Assembly (NCBI GenBank): GCA_018066245.1
Contig: JAGHRT010000017.1
Coordinates: 41,647-105,646, forward strand
DNA length: 64,000 bases
Reading direction: 5' to 3'
From: Candidatus Equimonas faecalis
GTDB lineage: Bacteria > Bacteroidota > Bacteroidia > Bacteroidales > Bacteroidaceae
This document shows positions 15,756 through 24,741 of this stretch, one piece after another; the stretch's first letter is position 1, and each line of letters begins with the position of its first letter. Under the pieces are notes generated by a model. It saw nothing but the letters and a program-made list of their open reading frames with translations. It was not told where the DNA came from and searched no databases. The position numbers and the translations under genes were made by a program.

Positions 15756-17774
15756 TTACCAGCACTTTACGCGCTGCTTGGGGGGAAGGTAGAGCTTGTC
15801 CTTACGACTGATGTTGAAGGCATCGTACCATGCGTCGATGTGGGGCAGGGTGCCGTTCACGCGCCAGCGGCCGTTGCTGTGGGGGTCCATGGCGTTGAGC
15901 TGGCGGAGCGTCTCTTCAGTAATCTGGCCTGCCCACACGAAGGCGTAGGAGAGGAAGAAGCGCTGTTCGGGCGTGAGGCCTTCCACGGTCTGGAGGGGTG
16001 CCGAGGCGGTGGCGTTGCGGAAGGCTTGGAGGGCCACCGTGAGCCCGCCGTGGTCGGCCATGTTTTCGCCGAGGGTGAGGCGGCCGTTGGCGTGGAGGCC
16101 GGGCAGGACTTCTATCTTGTCGAAGTGGGCGGCGAGTTGGTCGGTGCGCTGCTGGAACTTCTTGAGGTCCTGTTCGGTCCACCAGTTGTTGAGGTTGCCG
16201 TCCTTGTCGTATTGTGAGCCCTGGTCGTCGAATCCGTGGGTCATTTCGTGGCCTATCACTACGCCGATGGCACCGTAGTTGGCTGCATCGTCGGCCTCGG
16301 CATCGAAGAAGGGGGGCTGGAGTATGCCGGCGGGGAAGCATATTTCGTTGGTGGTGGGGTTGTAGTAGGCATTGATGGTCTGGGGTGTCATGAACCACTC
16401 GTCCTTATCGACAGGCTTTCCCACTTTGGTGCGGGTCTCATAGTCGCTGTGCCAAAGGGCGGCTCGCTGCATGTTTTCGTAGAAGGAGAGGCTTTCGTCA
16501 ATCTGGAGGTCGCTGTAGTCCTTCCACTTATCGGGATAGCCAATCTTGACGTAGAAGGCATCCAGCTTCTCGTGGGCTTTGGCCTTGGTCTCGTCGCTCA
16601 TCCAGTCCTGCGCGTCGATGCGCTGGCCGAGGGCCGTCTGGAGGTTGCGCACGAGCTTCATCATGCGTTCCTTACTGCTTTCGGGGAAGTAGCGCTTAAC
16701 GTAGATTTGTCCTACGGCCTCGCCCAGTACGTTATCGACTGTGGCTACGGCACGCTTCCAGCGGGGCTTGTCTTTCTGGGTGCCGCTCATGGTGCAGCCG
16801 TAGAAGGCGAAGGAGAGGGCGCGGAAATCGTCGCTGAGGTAGTTGGCGGCATCGTTCACGAGCTTGAACTCGGCGTAGGCCTTGAGTTCGTCGAGCGAAC
16901 ATTCGGCCAGGATTTTCTCTACCTCGTGGATGGGAGCGGGCTGGCCGAGCACGACTTCACCGAATGCGGGGAAGGAGTTCTGCATGAAGAACGTGCTCCA
17001 GTCGATGCCCGGATATTCCTGTAGGAGTTGGGCGTAGGTCATCTTGTGGTAGTTGCCCTCGGGGTTGCGCAACTGCACCTTGCTGAAGGTGGGGCCTGCA
17101 AGGCGCGTCTCTATGGCCATCATCTGCTCCATCTTGCGGGTGGCTTCTTCCTCGGAGTTGCCCACGAGTTTCAGCACGCCGGCGGCGTAGTTCTTGAAGT
17201 TCGTCCGTACATTCCTGGTTATTTCATCGTCGTTCAGATAGTAGTCGCGGTTGTTGAGGGTCAGGCCGCTCTGCGCGATTTGCACGATGTTGCGGGTGGC
17301 CATCTTCTCGTCGGCTCCTACGCCAATGTTGATGAATGTGGGTACGCCGGCGTGGAAGAGCTGCGCGGTGATGACCCAGAGTTCCGTCTTGCTCTGTGCG
17401 CCACGGATGCGCTCCACCTGAGGCATGATGGGCTGGGCTCCCTCGGCGTTGCGGCGGGTGGAGTCCATGGCGAGGCGGTAGAGGCTGGCTACTTTCTGCT
17501 CCACCGTGCCTTGGGCGGGGCTTTGTGCGGCGAGGCCGAGGATGATGTCGCGCAGGCGCACTTCGTTGTCATCCTGAAGCTTGTTGAACATACTGTAGCG
17601 TGAGTGCTCGGCATCAAGGGGATTGTTTTTCATCCATGTGCCGCCGGCATACTCGTAGAAGTCATTGCCCGGCTTTTTCGTCAAGTCCATGGCAGACTTG
17701 TCGTAAGGTGTGTTCAATTGTGCAAAAGCTGACGAAGCCAATGCCATTGAAAGGAAGAAAATCTTGAGTTTCAT
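15756..17774 (-). CDS. pepO: M13-family zinc metallopeptidase (neprilysin/PepO-like)
   Basis: A 672-residue exported oligopeptidase. Signal peptide 1-18 (MKLKIFFLSMALASSAFA). Zinc site HEMTH (509-513) followed by ENMAD (Glu570, Asp574), and the family C-terminus ending in CW. Upstream segments such as NPTTNEICFPAGIL are also typical. M13 enzymes cleave short peptides; in Bacteroidales they act in the periplasm or at the surface. The start follows a gap of 93 bp after the EEP hydrolase gene on the same strand, a gap made almost entirely of AGCAAATT-type repeats. Confidence 0.93.
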   Translation of the reverse strand: MKLKIFFLSMALASSAFAQLNTPYDKSAMDLTKKPGNDFYEYAGGTWMKNNPLDAEHSRYSMFNKLQDDNEVRLRDIILGLAAQSPAQGTVEQKVASLYRLAMDSTRRNAEGAQPIMPQVERIRGAQSKTELWVITAQLFHAGVPTFINIGVGADEKMATRNIVQIAQSGLTLNNRDYYLNDDEITRNVRTNFKNYAAGVLKLVGNSEEEATRKMEQMMAIETRLAGPTFSKVQLRNPEGNYHKMTYAQLLQEYPGIDWSTFFMQNSFPAFGEVVLGQPAPIHEVEKILAECSLDELKAYAEFKLVNDAANYLSDDFRALSFAFYGCTMSGTQKDKPRWKRAVATVDNVLGEAVGQIYVKRYFPESSKERMMKLVRNLQTALGQRIDAQDWMSDETKAKAHEKLDAFYVKIGYPDKWKDYSDLQIDESLSFYENMQRAALWHSDYETRTKVGKPVDKDEWFMTPQTINAYYNPTTNEICFPAGILQPPFFDAEADDAANYGAIGVVIGHEMTHGFDDQGSQYDKDGNLNNWWTEQDLKKFQQRTDQLAAHFDKIEVLPGLHANGRLTLGENMADHGGLTVALQAFRNATASAPLQTVEGLTPEQRFFLSYAFVWAGQITEETLRQLNAMDPHSNGRWRVNGTLPHIDAWYDAFNISRKDKLYLPPKQRVKCW

Positions 17775-17799
17775 TGTTGTTGTTAGGATTTTGGGGAAT

Positions 17800-17855
17800 T
17801 AGCAAATTGGGAATTAGCAAATGAGTAAATTAGCAAATTGGCAAATTGGGGATTT
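17800..17855. repeat. AGCAAATT-type tandem repeats before pepO
   Basis: Six or so degenerate copies of (A)AATTAGCAAATT fill the gap between the EEP hydrolase stop and the pepO start. The same octamer recurs near 37265, 45045, 49235, 59505 and 60775. Confidence 0.65.
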
Positions 17856-17867
17856 TGCTCATTTTGA

Positions 17868-18788
17868 TTACTGCATCTTTACTTTGGCCCACACGGGATA
17901 GTGGTCGGAAGGGAGGCGGCGGGCGTGGCGTTCAAAGGAGATTTCGGCGGGTGCCGTAGTGCTTTTCAGCTGTTCGTCGTCGAGGGCCTCGGAAGACCAA
18001 TAGCTGTTGGTCATCACGGCGTAGTGCTCCACGGCGAACTGCTTGGTAACAAACACGTGGTCGATGCGGCTGGGCGTGAAGAGGTCGGGGTTGAAGACGT
18101 TGAAGGTGCCGTTCTCAGCGAAGCGCTGCCGTGCAATTTCGTATGAATCGAAGAGGAGGCCGGAGCTGGTAAAGATGGCGTATATCTCGTTGGCCTGGTC
18201 CACGTTGAAGTCGCCGGTCAGCACGGCGGGCTTGTTGCCAGCAATCTCCCTGATGCGCTGCACCACGAGTTTGGCGGCCTCGCGGCGGGCCACCACGCCG
18301 ACGTGATCCATGTGGAGATTGAAGTAGAAGAAGCGTTTACCGCTCTTCCTGTCCTTGAACTCGCCCCACGTGCAAATGCGGCGGCAGGCGGCATCCCATC
18401 CCAGCGAGGGCTCCTCGGGCGTCTCGGAAAGCCAGAAATTGCCCTGATGTTTCAGCGTAAGGCGGTCGGTGCGGTAGAAGATGGCGGAGTGTTCGCCTTT
18501 CTTCTTGCCGTCCTCGCGGGCCACGCCGATATAGGCGTAGCCGGGAAGCAGGGCCAGCATATCCTGCAACTGGTTGATATGCCCCTCCTGAGTGCCGAAG
18601 ATGTCGGGTTGCTCAAAGTTTATCTGCCCGCAGATGCGGCCGACGCGCTCACTCCAGCCGTTGCCTTCCCGGGCATCGTTGTTGTGGTTGTTGCGGATGT
18701 TGTAGGTGCCAATAAATAACTGCTGTGCGGAGAGCGTCAGGATGGTAATGCTCAATGACAGTACAGCAAGTATCCTTCTCTTTCTCAT
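17868..18788 (-). CDS. Endonuclease/exonuclease/phosphatase family protein, exported
   Basis: A 306-residue protein with signal peptide (MRKRRILAVLSLSITILTLS). EEP-fold motifs are in order: GTYNIRNNH, FGTQEG (metal Glu), FYFNLHMDHVG, TGDFNVD and a final SDHYPVWAKV (catalytic Asp-His). Exported members act on phosphodiesters, such as nucleic acids or sphingolipid-like substrates; the substrate here is unknown. Its ATG overlaps the ABC-F stop by one base (TAATG), so the two are translated together. The longer frame from 18818 is disfavoured because the signal peptide starts at 18788. Confidence 0.88.
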   Translation of the reverse strand: MRKRRILAVLSLSITILTLSAQQLFIGTYNIRNNHNNDAREGNGWSERVGRICGQINFEQPDIFGTQEGHINQLQDMLALLPGYAYIGVAREDGKKKGEHSAIFYRTDRLTLKHQGNFWLSETPEEPSLGWDAACRRICTWGEFKDRKSGKRFFYFNLHMDHVGVVARREAAKLVVQRIREIAGNKPAVLTGDFNVDQANEIYAIFTSSGLLFDSYEIARQRFAENGTFNVFNPDLFTPSRIDHVFVTKQFAVEHYAVMTNSYWSSEALDDEQLKSTTAPAEISFERHARRLPSDHYPVWAKVKMQ

Positions 18789-20692
18789 TATCCTAAGTTT
18801 TCTATTGCTTTCTCCCATTCTTCCACGGCGGCTTCGAGCTTGTGCTGCACGGCGGCATACTCCTCAAACACCTGCGAGGAAGCCTCGCCGCCGGCCATTC
18901 GCTCTTCCAGGGTGGCCTTTTCGGCCTCGAATTTGCCGACGAGGGCCTCGGCCTCTTCCGCTGCACGCTCCAGGCGCTTGCGGGCTTTGGCCAGTTCCTT
19001 CTGTTCGGCATAGGACTGTGCGCCTTGGGTTGAGGAAGCCTGCGGTACAGAGGAAGACTGCGGTTGGGCCATCGTGGGGGCTTGCACGGCTTCCAGCGTC
19101 TGCAGGTAGTCGTAGATGCCGCCGAGGTGTTCGCGCACCTTTCCGCCGCCGAAGGCATAGACCTTATCCACCAGCCCGTCGAGGAACTCGCGGTCGTGGC
19201 TGACGATAATGGCTGTGCCGTCGAAGGTGCGTATGGCTTCTTTCAGCACGTCCTTGGTGCGCATGTCCAGATGGTTGGTGGGTTCGTCGAGGATGAGCAG
19301 ATTGACGGGCTGAAGGAGGAGCTGTATCATGGCGAGGCGGCTGCGCTCGCCGCCGCTGAGCACTTTCACTTTCTTGTCGGAGGCTTCGCCGCCGAACATG
19401 AAGGCTCCGAGGATGTCGCGTATCTTGAGGCGTATGTCGCCGGTGGCGGCGTGGTCGATGGTGTCGAACACGGTGAGGCTCTCGTCCAGCAGCTGCGCCT
19501 GGTTCTGGGCGTAGTAGCCGATGTGTACGTTATGCCCGATTTTCAGGGAGCCGCCGTGAGTGATTTCCTGCATGATGCACTTCACGAGGGTACTCTTGCC
19601 CTCGCCGTTCCTTCCCACGAAGGCCACCTTCTCGCCACGCTTGATGGTAAGGTTCACGCGACTGAACACCCGGTGCGCCCCGTAGATCTTTTCCACCTCG
19701 TCGCAGATGACGGGGTAGTCGCCGGAGCGCAGGCAGGGCGGAAACTTCAGGTGGAGCGAGGCGTTGTCCACCTCGTCGATTTCAACGGGTACGATTTTCT
19801 CCAACTGCTTGATGCGGCTCTGCACCTGGTTGCTTTTCGTGGGCTTGTAGCGGAAGCGCTCGATGAAGTCCTTCAGGTCGGCAATCTCCTTCTGCTGGTT
19901 TTCCCAGGCCCGCAACTGGCTCTCGCGCCGTTCTGCACGGAGTTGGAGGTATTCGTCGTAGCGTACCCGGTAGTCTATGATTTTGCCGCAGCTGATTTCC
20001 AGGGTGCGGTTGGTTACGTTGTTGATGAAGGCCCGGTCGTGGCTGACCAGCACCACTGCTCCGCCCACCTGTGTGAGGTATTGCTCCAGCCAGCGTATGG
20101 AATCTATGTCGAGGTGGTTGGTAGGCTCATCGAGAAGGAGCACGTCGGGGCGCATCAGCAGGAGCTTGGCCAGTTCGATGCGCATACGCCAGCCGCCGCT
20201 AAATTCGCGGGTGGGGCGCGTCAGGTCGGAAGGCAGGAAGCCAAGGCCGGTGAGGGTCTTGTCGATTTGTGCGCGGTAGTCGGCCCCTCCCATCATCTGG
20301 TGGCGTTCCTGCGCCAGGGTGAGCTGCTGGCACAGGTCAAGGTAGGCCTCGCTCTCGTAGTCGGTGCGTTCGGCCAGTTCCTGCTCCAGCTGGCGGAGGT
20401 GTGCCTCGGCTTCGTGGAGGTGGCCGAAAGCCTTTTCAGCCTCCTGCTCCACGGTAACGTCGTCCGTCAGTACCATCACCTGCGGCAGATAGCCCACGCT
20501 GATGCCCTTCTGCACGGCCACCGTGCCGGCCGTGGGTTCCTGCTCTCCGGCCAGCATTTTGAGCAACGTGCTCTTGCCTGCGCCGTTCTTGCCCACAAGG
20601 GCAATGCGGTCGCGCGGATTGACGACAAACTGCGCCCCGCTGAACAGCGGGCGTGCGGCAAACTCTATGGAAAGGTTTTCTACGCTAATCAT
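18788..20692 (-). CDS. ABC-F family ATPase (Uup/YdiF type)
   Basis: A 634-residue soluble protein with two ABC cassettes: Walker A VGKNGAGKST (about 33) and VGRNGEGKST (about 360), signatures FSGGWRMR and LSGGERSR, Walker B LLLDEPTNHLD and LILDEPTNHLD. Between them lies the ABC-F linker (KDFIERFRYKPTKSNQVQSR). The C-terminus is a charged coiled coil (about 555-634), like Uup. ABC-F proteins bind the ribosome E site and relieve stalling; some give antibiotic resistance, but the sequence points to a housekeeping type. It leads the EEP gene. Confidence 0.93.
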   Translation of the reverse strand: MISVENLSIEFAARPLFSGAQFVVNPRDRIALVGKNGAGKSTLLKMLAGEQEPTAGTVAVQKGISVGYLPQVMVLTDDVTVEQEAEKAFGHLHEAEAHLRQLEQELAERTDYESEAYLDLCQQLTLAQERHQMMGGADYRAQIDKTLTGLGFLPSDLTRPTREFSGGWRMRIELAKLLLMRPDVLLLDEPTNHLDIDSIRWLEQYLTQVGGAVVLVSHDRAFINNVTNRTLEISCGKIIDYRVRYDEYLQLRAERRESQLRAWENQQKEIADLKDFIERFRYKPTKSNQVQSRIKQLEKIVPVEIDEVDNASLHLKFPPCLRSGDYPVICDEVEKIYGAHRVFSRVNLTIKRGEKVAFVGRNGEGKSTLVKCIMQEITHGGSLKIGHNVHIGYYAQNQAQLLDESLTVFDTIDHAATGDIRLKIRDILGAFMFGGEASDKKVKVLSGGERSRLAMIQLLLQPVNLLILDEPTNHLDMRTKDVLKEAIRTFDGTAIIVSHDREFLDGLVDKVYAFGGGKVREHLGGIYDYLQTLEAVQAPTMAQPQSSSVPQASSTQGAQSYAEQKELAKARKRLERAAEEAEALVGKFEAEKATLEERMAGGEASSQVFEEYAAVQHKLEAAVEEWEKAIENLG

Positions 20693-20698
20693 TACTGT

Positions 20699-20740
20699 TA
20701 ATGTATAATGTAAAATGTAGAATGTAGAATGTGAAGGCGA
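20699..20740. repeat. AATGTA-type low-complexity repeat
   Basis: Short tandem copies of AATGTA(T/G)A and GTAGAATGTAGAATGT occupy the 5' side of the ABC-F gene. An inverse set (CATTATACATCATACAT) lies near 20797-20815. The 153-bp gap has no other feature. Confidence 0.5.
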
Positions 20741-20845
20741 AGGGTACGAGCGTCTTTACTGCCGCCTTTATTGGTGTTAGACATCAAGCGTTCTCCATTA
20801 TACATCATACATTTCCCATTCTCCATTCATGGACGGGCGCTGGGG

Positions 20846-21466
20846 CTAATACTCCTCCACGATGACGGTTTTGGCCTGCGGCGTGGCTCCGAGGGCCTGT
20901 CCGAGACCTTGCACTATGTCATCCTTGCGGTCGATGGTGGCCTTGCGGAACTTACCCGTCATGCGGGCCAGCTTGGTGCCGTTTTTGGAGAGGGCTTCCT
21001 TGTCGGTAATCCACTCTTCGGCCCGGAACGTGGCAATGTCCTCGGCCCGCTCGGTGAGCTCATAGACGTAGCGCAGGTTGCGGAGCGTGAGCATGAGTTG
21101 CCCGTCCTTGGCTTCGCACACCACCTGATAGTAGAACTGGCAGAAGTCGCTGCGCATGGGTTTGCGAAGGAACCACAGCGTTTCCTGAATGGAGGCGGCC
21201 AGGACCCCGGCGTCGGGCGAAATCTCGGTGATGCGGGCCTGATTGCCATGTTCGGGGCCTTCCACCAGCTGGCTCTGCACGTAGGATTGGGCGAGGGCGA
21301 GGATGTCGGCAGCCGGCTTGCCCGGCACGGTATAGGTTTTTTGGAAGATGACCTGACCGTCCACTTCGGGCACGGCACCGGCCAGATACTTTTTTTCAAC
21401 GGGCTTGGCGGCCGTCAGGGCCAGCGTGGTGGCAAGAGCCACAAGCAGGAGGGTGAGTTTTCTCAT
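20846..21466 (-). CDS. DUF4468 domain protein, exported
   Basis: A 206-residue protein with signal peptide (MRKLTLLLVALATTLALTAA) and a single DUF4468 domain, recognisable by VDGQVIFQKTYTVPGKPAADI near the start and the CQFYYQVVCEAKDGQLMLTLRNLRYVYE core. DUF4468 has a TBP-like fold and is common in secreted Bacteroidales proteins; the function is unknown. A perfect promoter at 21534-21564, made partly of repeat sequence, lies about 70 bp upstream, so it is its own transcription unit. Confidence 0.82.
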   Translation of the reverse strand: MRKLTLLLVALATTLALTAAKPVEKKYLAGAVPEVDGQVIFQKTYTVPGKPAADILALAQSYVQSQLVEGPEHGNQARITEISPDAGVLAASIQETLWFLRKPMRSDFCQFYYQVVCEAKDGQLMLTLRNLRYVYELTERAEDIATFRAEEWITDKEALSKNGTKLARMTGKFRKATIDRKDDIVQGLGQALGATPQAKTVIVEEY

Positions 21467-21533
21467 AGAGCTGTGTATGATTGGGCACTCCTTATCTATA
21501 TATATAGGAGCGCGTGGTTGGCATTTTGAGGTG

Positions 21534-21564
21534 CAAAGTTACGAATAAGCGAGGGAAAAGCCAA
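21534..21564 (-). promoter_or_regulatory. Promoter of the DUF4468 gene
   Basis: On the minus strand TTTGG (TTG at 21562-21564) is followed after exactly 20 bases by TAACTTTG (21534-21541). The -33 lies in the first copy of an 84-bp tandem repeat. Confidence 0.78.
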
Positions 21565-21723
21565 ATGAGCGCAGCGAAATTTGAGCATTTCCGAGCGGAA
21601 GTATCTTGGAGCGCAGCTCAGAGTACGAATAAGCGAGGGAAAAGCAAAGGAGAGCGAAGCTTTTCTTTGCTTTTCCGAGCTAAAGTGGCTTGGAACTCAG
21701 TTCAGAGTACGAATAGGCGAGGG
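21541..21723. repeat. 84-bp tandem repeat with promoter-like ends
   Basis: Two full copies (21541-21624 and 21625-21708) and a 15-bp partial third start with ACGAATAAGCGAGGGAAAAG. The second copy holds a strong inverted repeat (GAAAAGCAAA ... TTTGCTTTTC). The copies differ at about a quarter of positions. The block fills most of the gap between the restriction-modification gene and DUF4468. Confidence 0.85.
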
Positions 21724-21765
21724 CTTGTTGTGGCGTGGCAGGGCTTCGGACGATTGCTTCTTGGC

Positions 21766-24693
21766 CTATGACTTTGTGATGAGGGCTTGATAGAGGCGGA
21801 ACAGTGCGGCCACGCAGTCGCTTTCGGCGAACAGGGGGCCGGGCTTGAAGCCATAGGCTTGCATCACGGCTCGGTCGTTTTGCTGGTGGGCCTGTCGGAG
21901 TTCGGGCGGCATGGCCACTTCGTCGTAGAGGTCGGCGAGGCTGCTGGTGGGGTAGAGTGCGCGTGCGTCGAGTATGGCTTGTGCTGTCTGTTCTATCTTG
22001 GCTCGTTGCTCTTCGGAGGGGCTGGGCCACGGGAAGTTGTTATAGACAATGTCTTTGCTGTAGCGATAATCGCTTTTCAGCCGTCCGCAAACGGCTCTCA
22101 TCCATGCCATGTGAACGTTGGAGGTGAGTACGCCGAAGTGGTAGAGGGTGGCGGAGGGGATGATGAGCGTGGAGTCGCTGGCCACTACGTCTTGCCCCAT
22201 GAAAGCAAGCGGAATGTATCTGCGGTTTTCGGAAGAGTGCCGAGGAACAATAATGAAAGGTTGGCCAAGAGGCTGAGTAATTTGCGCAAAAAGGGTTGGC
22301 GTGTCGGCCATCTTGCGTGTACTGGCGGCTTTGCTATCAGCTCGCATTTTGCGAATGCTTTCCACGCGCTGCATCACGGTAGGGCAGTTCCGCAACTCTG
22401 CGGGGTTGGCTCCTTGTAGCCACAAGCAATATCGCTTACCGTTATTGAGGAACTCTTTTGCTCCTGGGAACAAGTGTACCCACTTCTCTGCAAGCGGTTC
22501 TTTTTGTATCAGTTCTTCTTTTTCCTCTTCCGAGAGAATGAAGCCGCCTCCATCGCGCGGCATATTGCCAAAGTTCATGGGCGGCACATCGCATAGAGGG
22601 GTTCCCATATTGTGGATGAACACGTTGGGGGCTGCTGTAAGGTAGCCGTTGATGTTCTCCACTTCCTTGCACACTTCGTCGCTCAGGTGGAGGCGGCGGG
22701 GCTGGGAGTTGGGCATGACGGAGAAGCCGATGATAACGCAGTGGACGTGGGCTTTCAGGGTGCTTTCGCTGTCCCAACGGAAGGTGCGCCAAGCAAAGTC
22801 GATGTGTACGCCTGCGGCCATCAAAGGCTCCCAAAGCGTGGCCACCTGCTCGCCCTGAGTAATCGAATTGGTGCTTACGAGAGCGGTGCGGAGCGTGCAA
22901 CCCGATGCGGCGGCTTGCAGCATGAGGTCTGTGGCCAGTTTGTACCAGCAGGCCACATAGTCGAGTTCACCCACGCCCTTTACGTCTTTCCCAAAAATGC
23001 GGAGGGTATCTTCCTTCTGCTCTTTGCTCATGAGCATACCTCCCACAAACGGCGGATTTCCTATGATGAAATCGGGGAAAAGGCCGCCTGGGAGCATCCA
23101 GGGGTGGAGGGGCGTTTCGTAGTCCGCCGAGAGTTCGCCGTGGTCCGCCGATAGTTTGTCGTTGTCCGCCGACAGTTCGCCGTGGTCTATAGGAGGCGCA
23201 GGACTTCCGGATGGGGTGGGCGATAGGGTGGGCGGAGCTTGCAGCGCGTTGGCATGGCGTATGTTGTGGTAGGGCTTTAGGGGGAGATAGTCGTCGGTGA
23301 AGGAAATGATGCGCTCGGTTTCGTTCATCATCTGCGCCTCGGCAATCCACAGAGCCGTGGTAGCCACGGTTACGGCGAAGTCGTTCACTTCTATGCCGTA
23401 GAACTGCTGTATGCTGACGCGGATGGGGCTCACGATGTCGAATCCGAGGCGTGCCTCTCCGCCCAGCAGGACGGTGATGACGCGGTTTTCCAGTCGGCGC
23501 AGGGATATGTAGGTCTCGGTGAGGAAGTTGCCCGAACCGCACGCGGGGTCGAGGAAGCGGAGCGAGGCGAGTTTCTGCTGGAACTGCTCGAGGCGCGTGG
23601 TGCGCGTCTTGCCGTGGGGCAGGGCGAGGAGTTCCTCGAACTCGGCTGTGAGGCGGTCGAGGAAGAGAGGGTCGATGACGCGATGGATGTTTTCGATGGA
23701 GGTGTAGTGCATTCCTCCGGAGCGTCGCGTCTCGGGATTGAGCGTGCTCTCGAACACGGCTCCGAAGATGGTGGGCGATATTTCGCTCCAGTCGAAACCT
23801 ATGGAGGCTCGGTCGAGGAGGAGCCGTGCGGTGGAGGGGGCCACGGGTGGGATGTCCTCGCCGGGTTGCTGGCGGAAGAGCGATCCGTTCACGTAGGGGA
23901 AGGCCTGGAGCTTTTCTTCGAGGAAGCGTGAGCGGGCTTCTACGGGCGTGTCGAGGGTTTGGAAGAGCTGCTGGAGCGCCTGCCGCATGTTCTCGGGCCT
24001 GAAGGACTGGAGGTAGTGGTAGAACTGGTCCTTTTCAAACACTCCGGCATCCTCGGCGTAGAGGCAGAACACGAGGCGCACGCACAGGACGTTGAGGGCG
24101 TGGAGGTCGGCGGGCGTGGGGTTGGAGCCGTATTCGGCGAGGAAGGCATCGTAGATGCGTCCCACGAGTTCGCCGGCCTGTATGCTGACCTCCATTTCGC
24201 GGCGGAGGAGCTGGCTGCCGTCGTCCACGAGGAAGCGCAGGCGGTGGCACTCCTGCGGCAAGCGTTCCAGCTCTATGACCTCGGGCTCGCTCTGCGGTTG
24301 TTCCATGTCGTAGATGAAGAATTGGCGGAAGTTGCTCACCACCACCCATCGGGGGTGTTTGGACAGGGGGAGCTCCGAGGCATAGCGCTTGGCCTGCTGG
24401 AAGGGCGTGAGGAAGGAGCCGTCGCTCTGCCGGATGCCGGCACGCAGGTCTTTCTCGATGGACTTCTGCTCGATAAGCACCCGCGTGGGGCGGATGTAGG
24501 CATCGATGAACGACGTGTGGGAGAGCTTGACCTGGCTCTCGAAGGAGATGATTTGAAAGGCGTCGGGGACGTTGAGCACATCGCGGAGAAGCTCAAGCCA
24601 GAAGGTCTGGCTCTCACCCTTTTCGTAGCCGCGGCCTTTCCATCTTGCGGCAAATTGGCTGGCAGCGGCCTGCTGCTTCTGTGTGTTGTTCAT
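21766..24693 (-). CDS. MmeI-like type IIG restriction-modification enzyme
   Basis: A 975-residue single-chain enzyme predicted to methylate adenine and cut DNA beside its site. Residues 1-200 look like the MmeI nuclease domain: Asp64 and EQK at 75-77 form a PD-(D/E)xK pair. A helical spacer follows; the methyltransferase has motif I LDPACGSGNF (381-390) and motif IV NPPF (546-549). The remainder (about 620-900) should hold the target-recognition domain. Residues about 501-525 are a 7-residue repeat (LSADHGE type) encoded by family A repeat DNA. No separate specificity or restriction gene is nearby, as expected for type IIG. It follows the CotH gene by 48 bp. Confidence 0.88.
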   Translation of the reverse strand: MNNTQKQQAAASQFAARWKGRGYEKGESQTFWLELLRDVLNVPDAFQIISFESQVKLSHTSFIDAYIRPTRVLIEQKSIEKDLRAGIRQSDGSFLTPFQQAKRYASELPLSKHPRWVVVSNFRQFFIYDMEQPQSEPEVIELERLPQECHRLRFLVDDGSQLLRREMEVSIQAGELVGRIYDAFLAEYGSNPTPADLHALNVLCVRLVFCLYAEDAGVFEKDQFYHYLQSFRPENMRQALQQLFQTLDTPVEARSRFLEEKLQAFPYVNGSLFRQQPGEDIPPVAPSTARLLLDRASIGFDWSEISPTIFGAVFESTLNPETRRSGGMHYTSIENIHRVIDPLFLDRLTAEFEELLALPHGKTRTTRLEQFQQKLASLRFLDPACGSGNFLTETYISLRRLENRVITVLLGGEARLGFDIVSPIRVSIQQFYGIEVNDFAVTVATTALWIAEAQMMNETERIISFTDDYLPLKPYHNIRHANALQAPPTLSPTPSGSPAPPIDHGELSADNDKLSADHGELSADYETPLHPWMLPGGLFPDFIIGNPPFVGGMLMSKEQKEDTLRIFGKDVKGVGELDYVACWYKLATDLMLQAAASGCTLRTALVSTNSITQGEQVATLWEPLMAAGVHIDFAWRTFRWDSESTLKAHVHCVIIGFSVMPNSQPRRLHLSDEVCKEVENINGYLTAAPNVFIHNMGTPLCDVPPMNFGNMPRDGGGFILSEEEKEELIQKEPLAEKWVHLFPGAKEFLNNGKRYCLWLQGANPAELRNCPTVMQRVESIRKMRADSKAASTRKMADTPTLFAQITQPLGQPFIIVPRHSSENRRYIPLAFMGQDVVASDSTLIIPSATLYHFGVLTSNVHMAWMRAVCGRLKSDYRYSKDIVYNNFPWPSPSEEQRAKIEQTAQAILDARALYPTSSLADLYDEVAMPPELRQAHQQNDRAVMQAYGFKPGPLFAESDCVAALFRLYQALITKS
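23119..23193. repeat. 21-bp family A array inside the restriction-modification gene
   Basis: Three 21-bp units (23119, 23140, 23161) plus a partial one ending TCTATAGG. Each reads GT(A/G/T)GTCCGCCGA, then AGTT. The 21-bp period keeps the reading frame and codes for seven-residue repeats between methyltransferase motifs I and IV. Confidence 0.88.
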
Positions 24694-24741
24694 GGGAGGG
24701 AACTGTAAAAAAAACTAAGGAGGAGCGTAAGCTCTGCTGCG

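Noticed and set aside
19064..20701. 545-codon plus-strand frame over the ABC-F gene
   Set aside because: Antisense shadow; the minus strand has complete ABC-F motifs.
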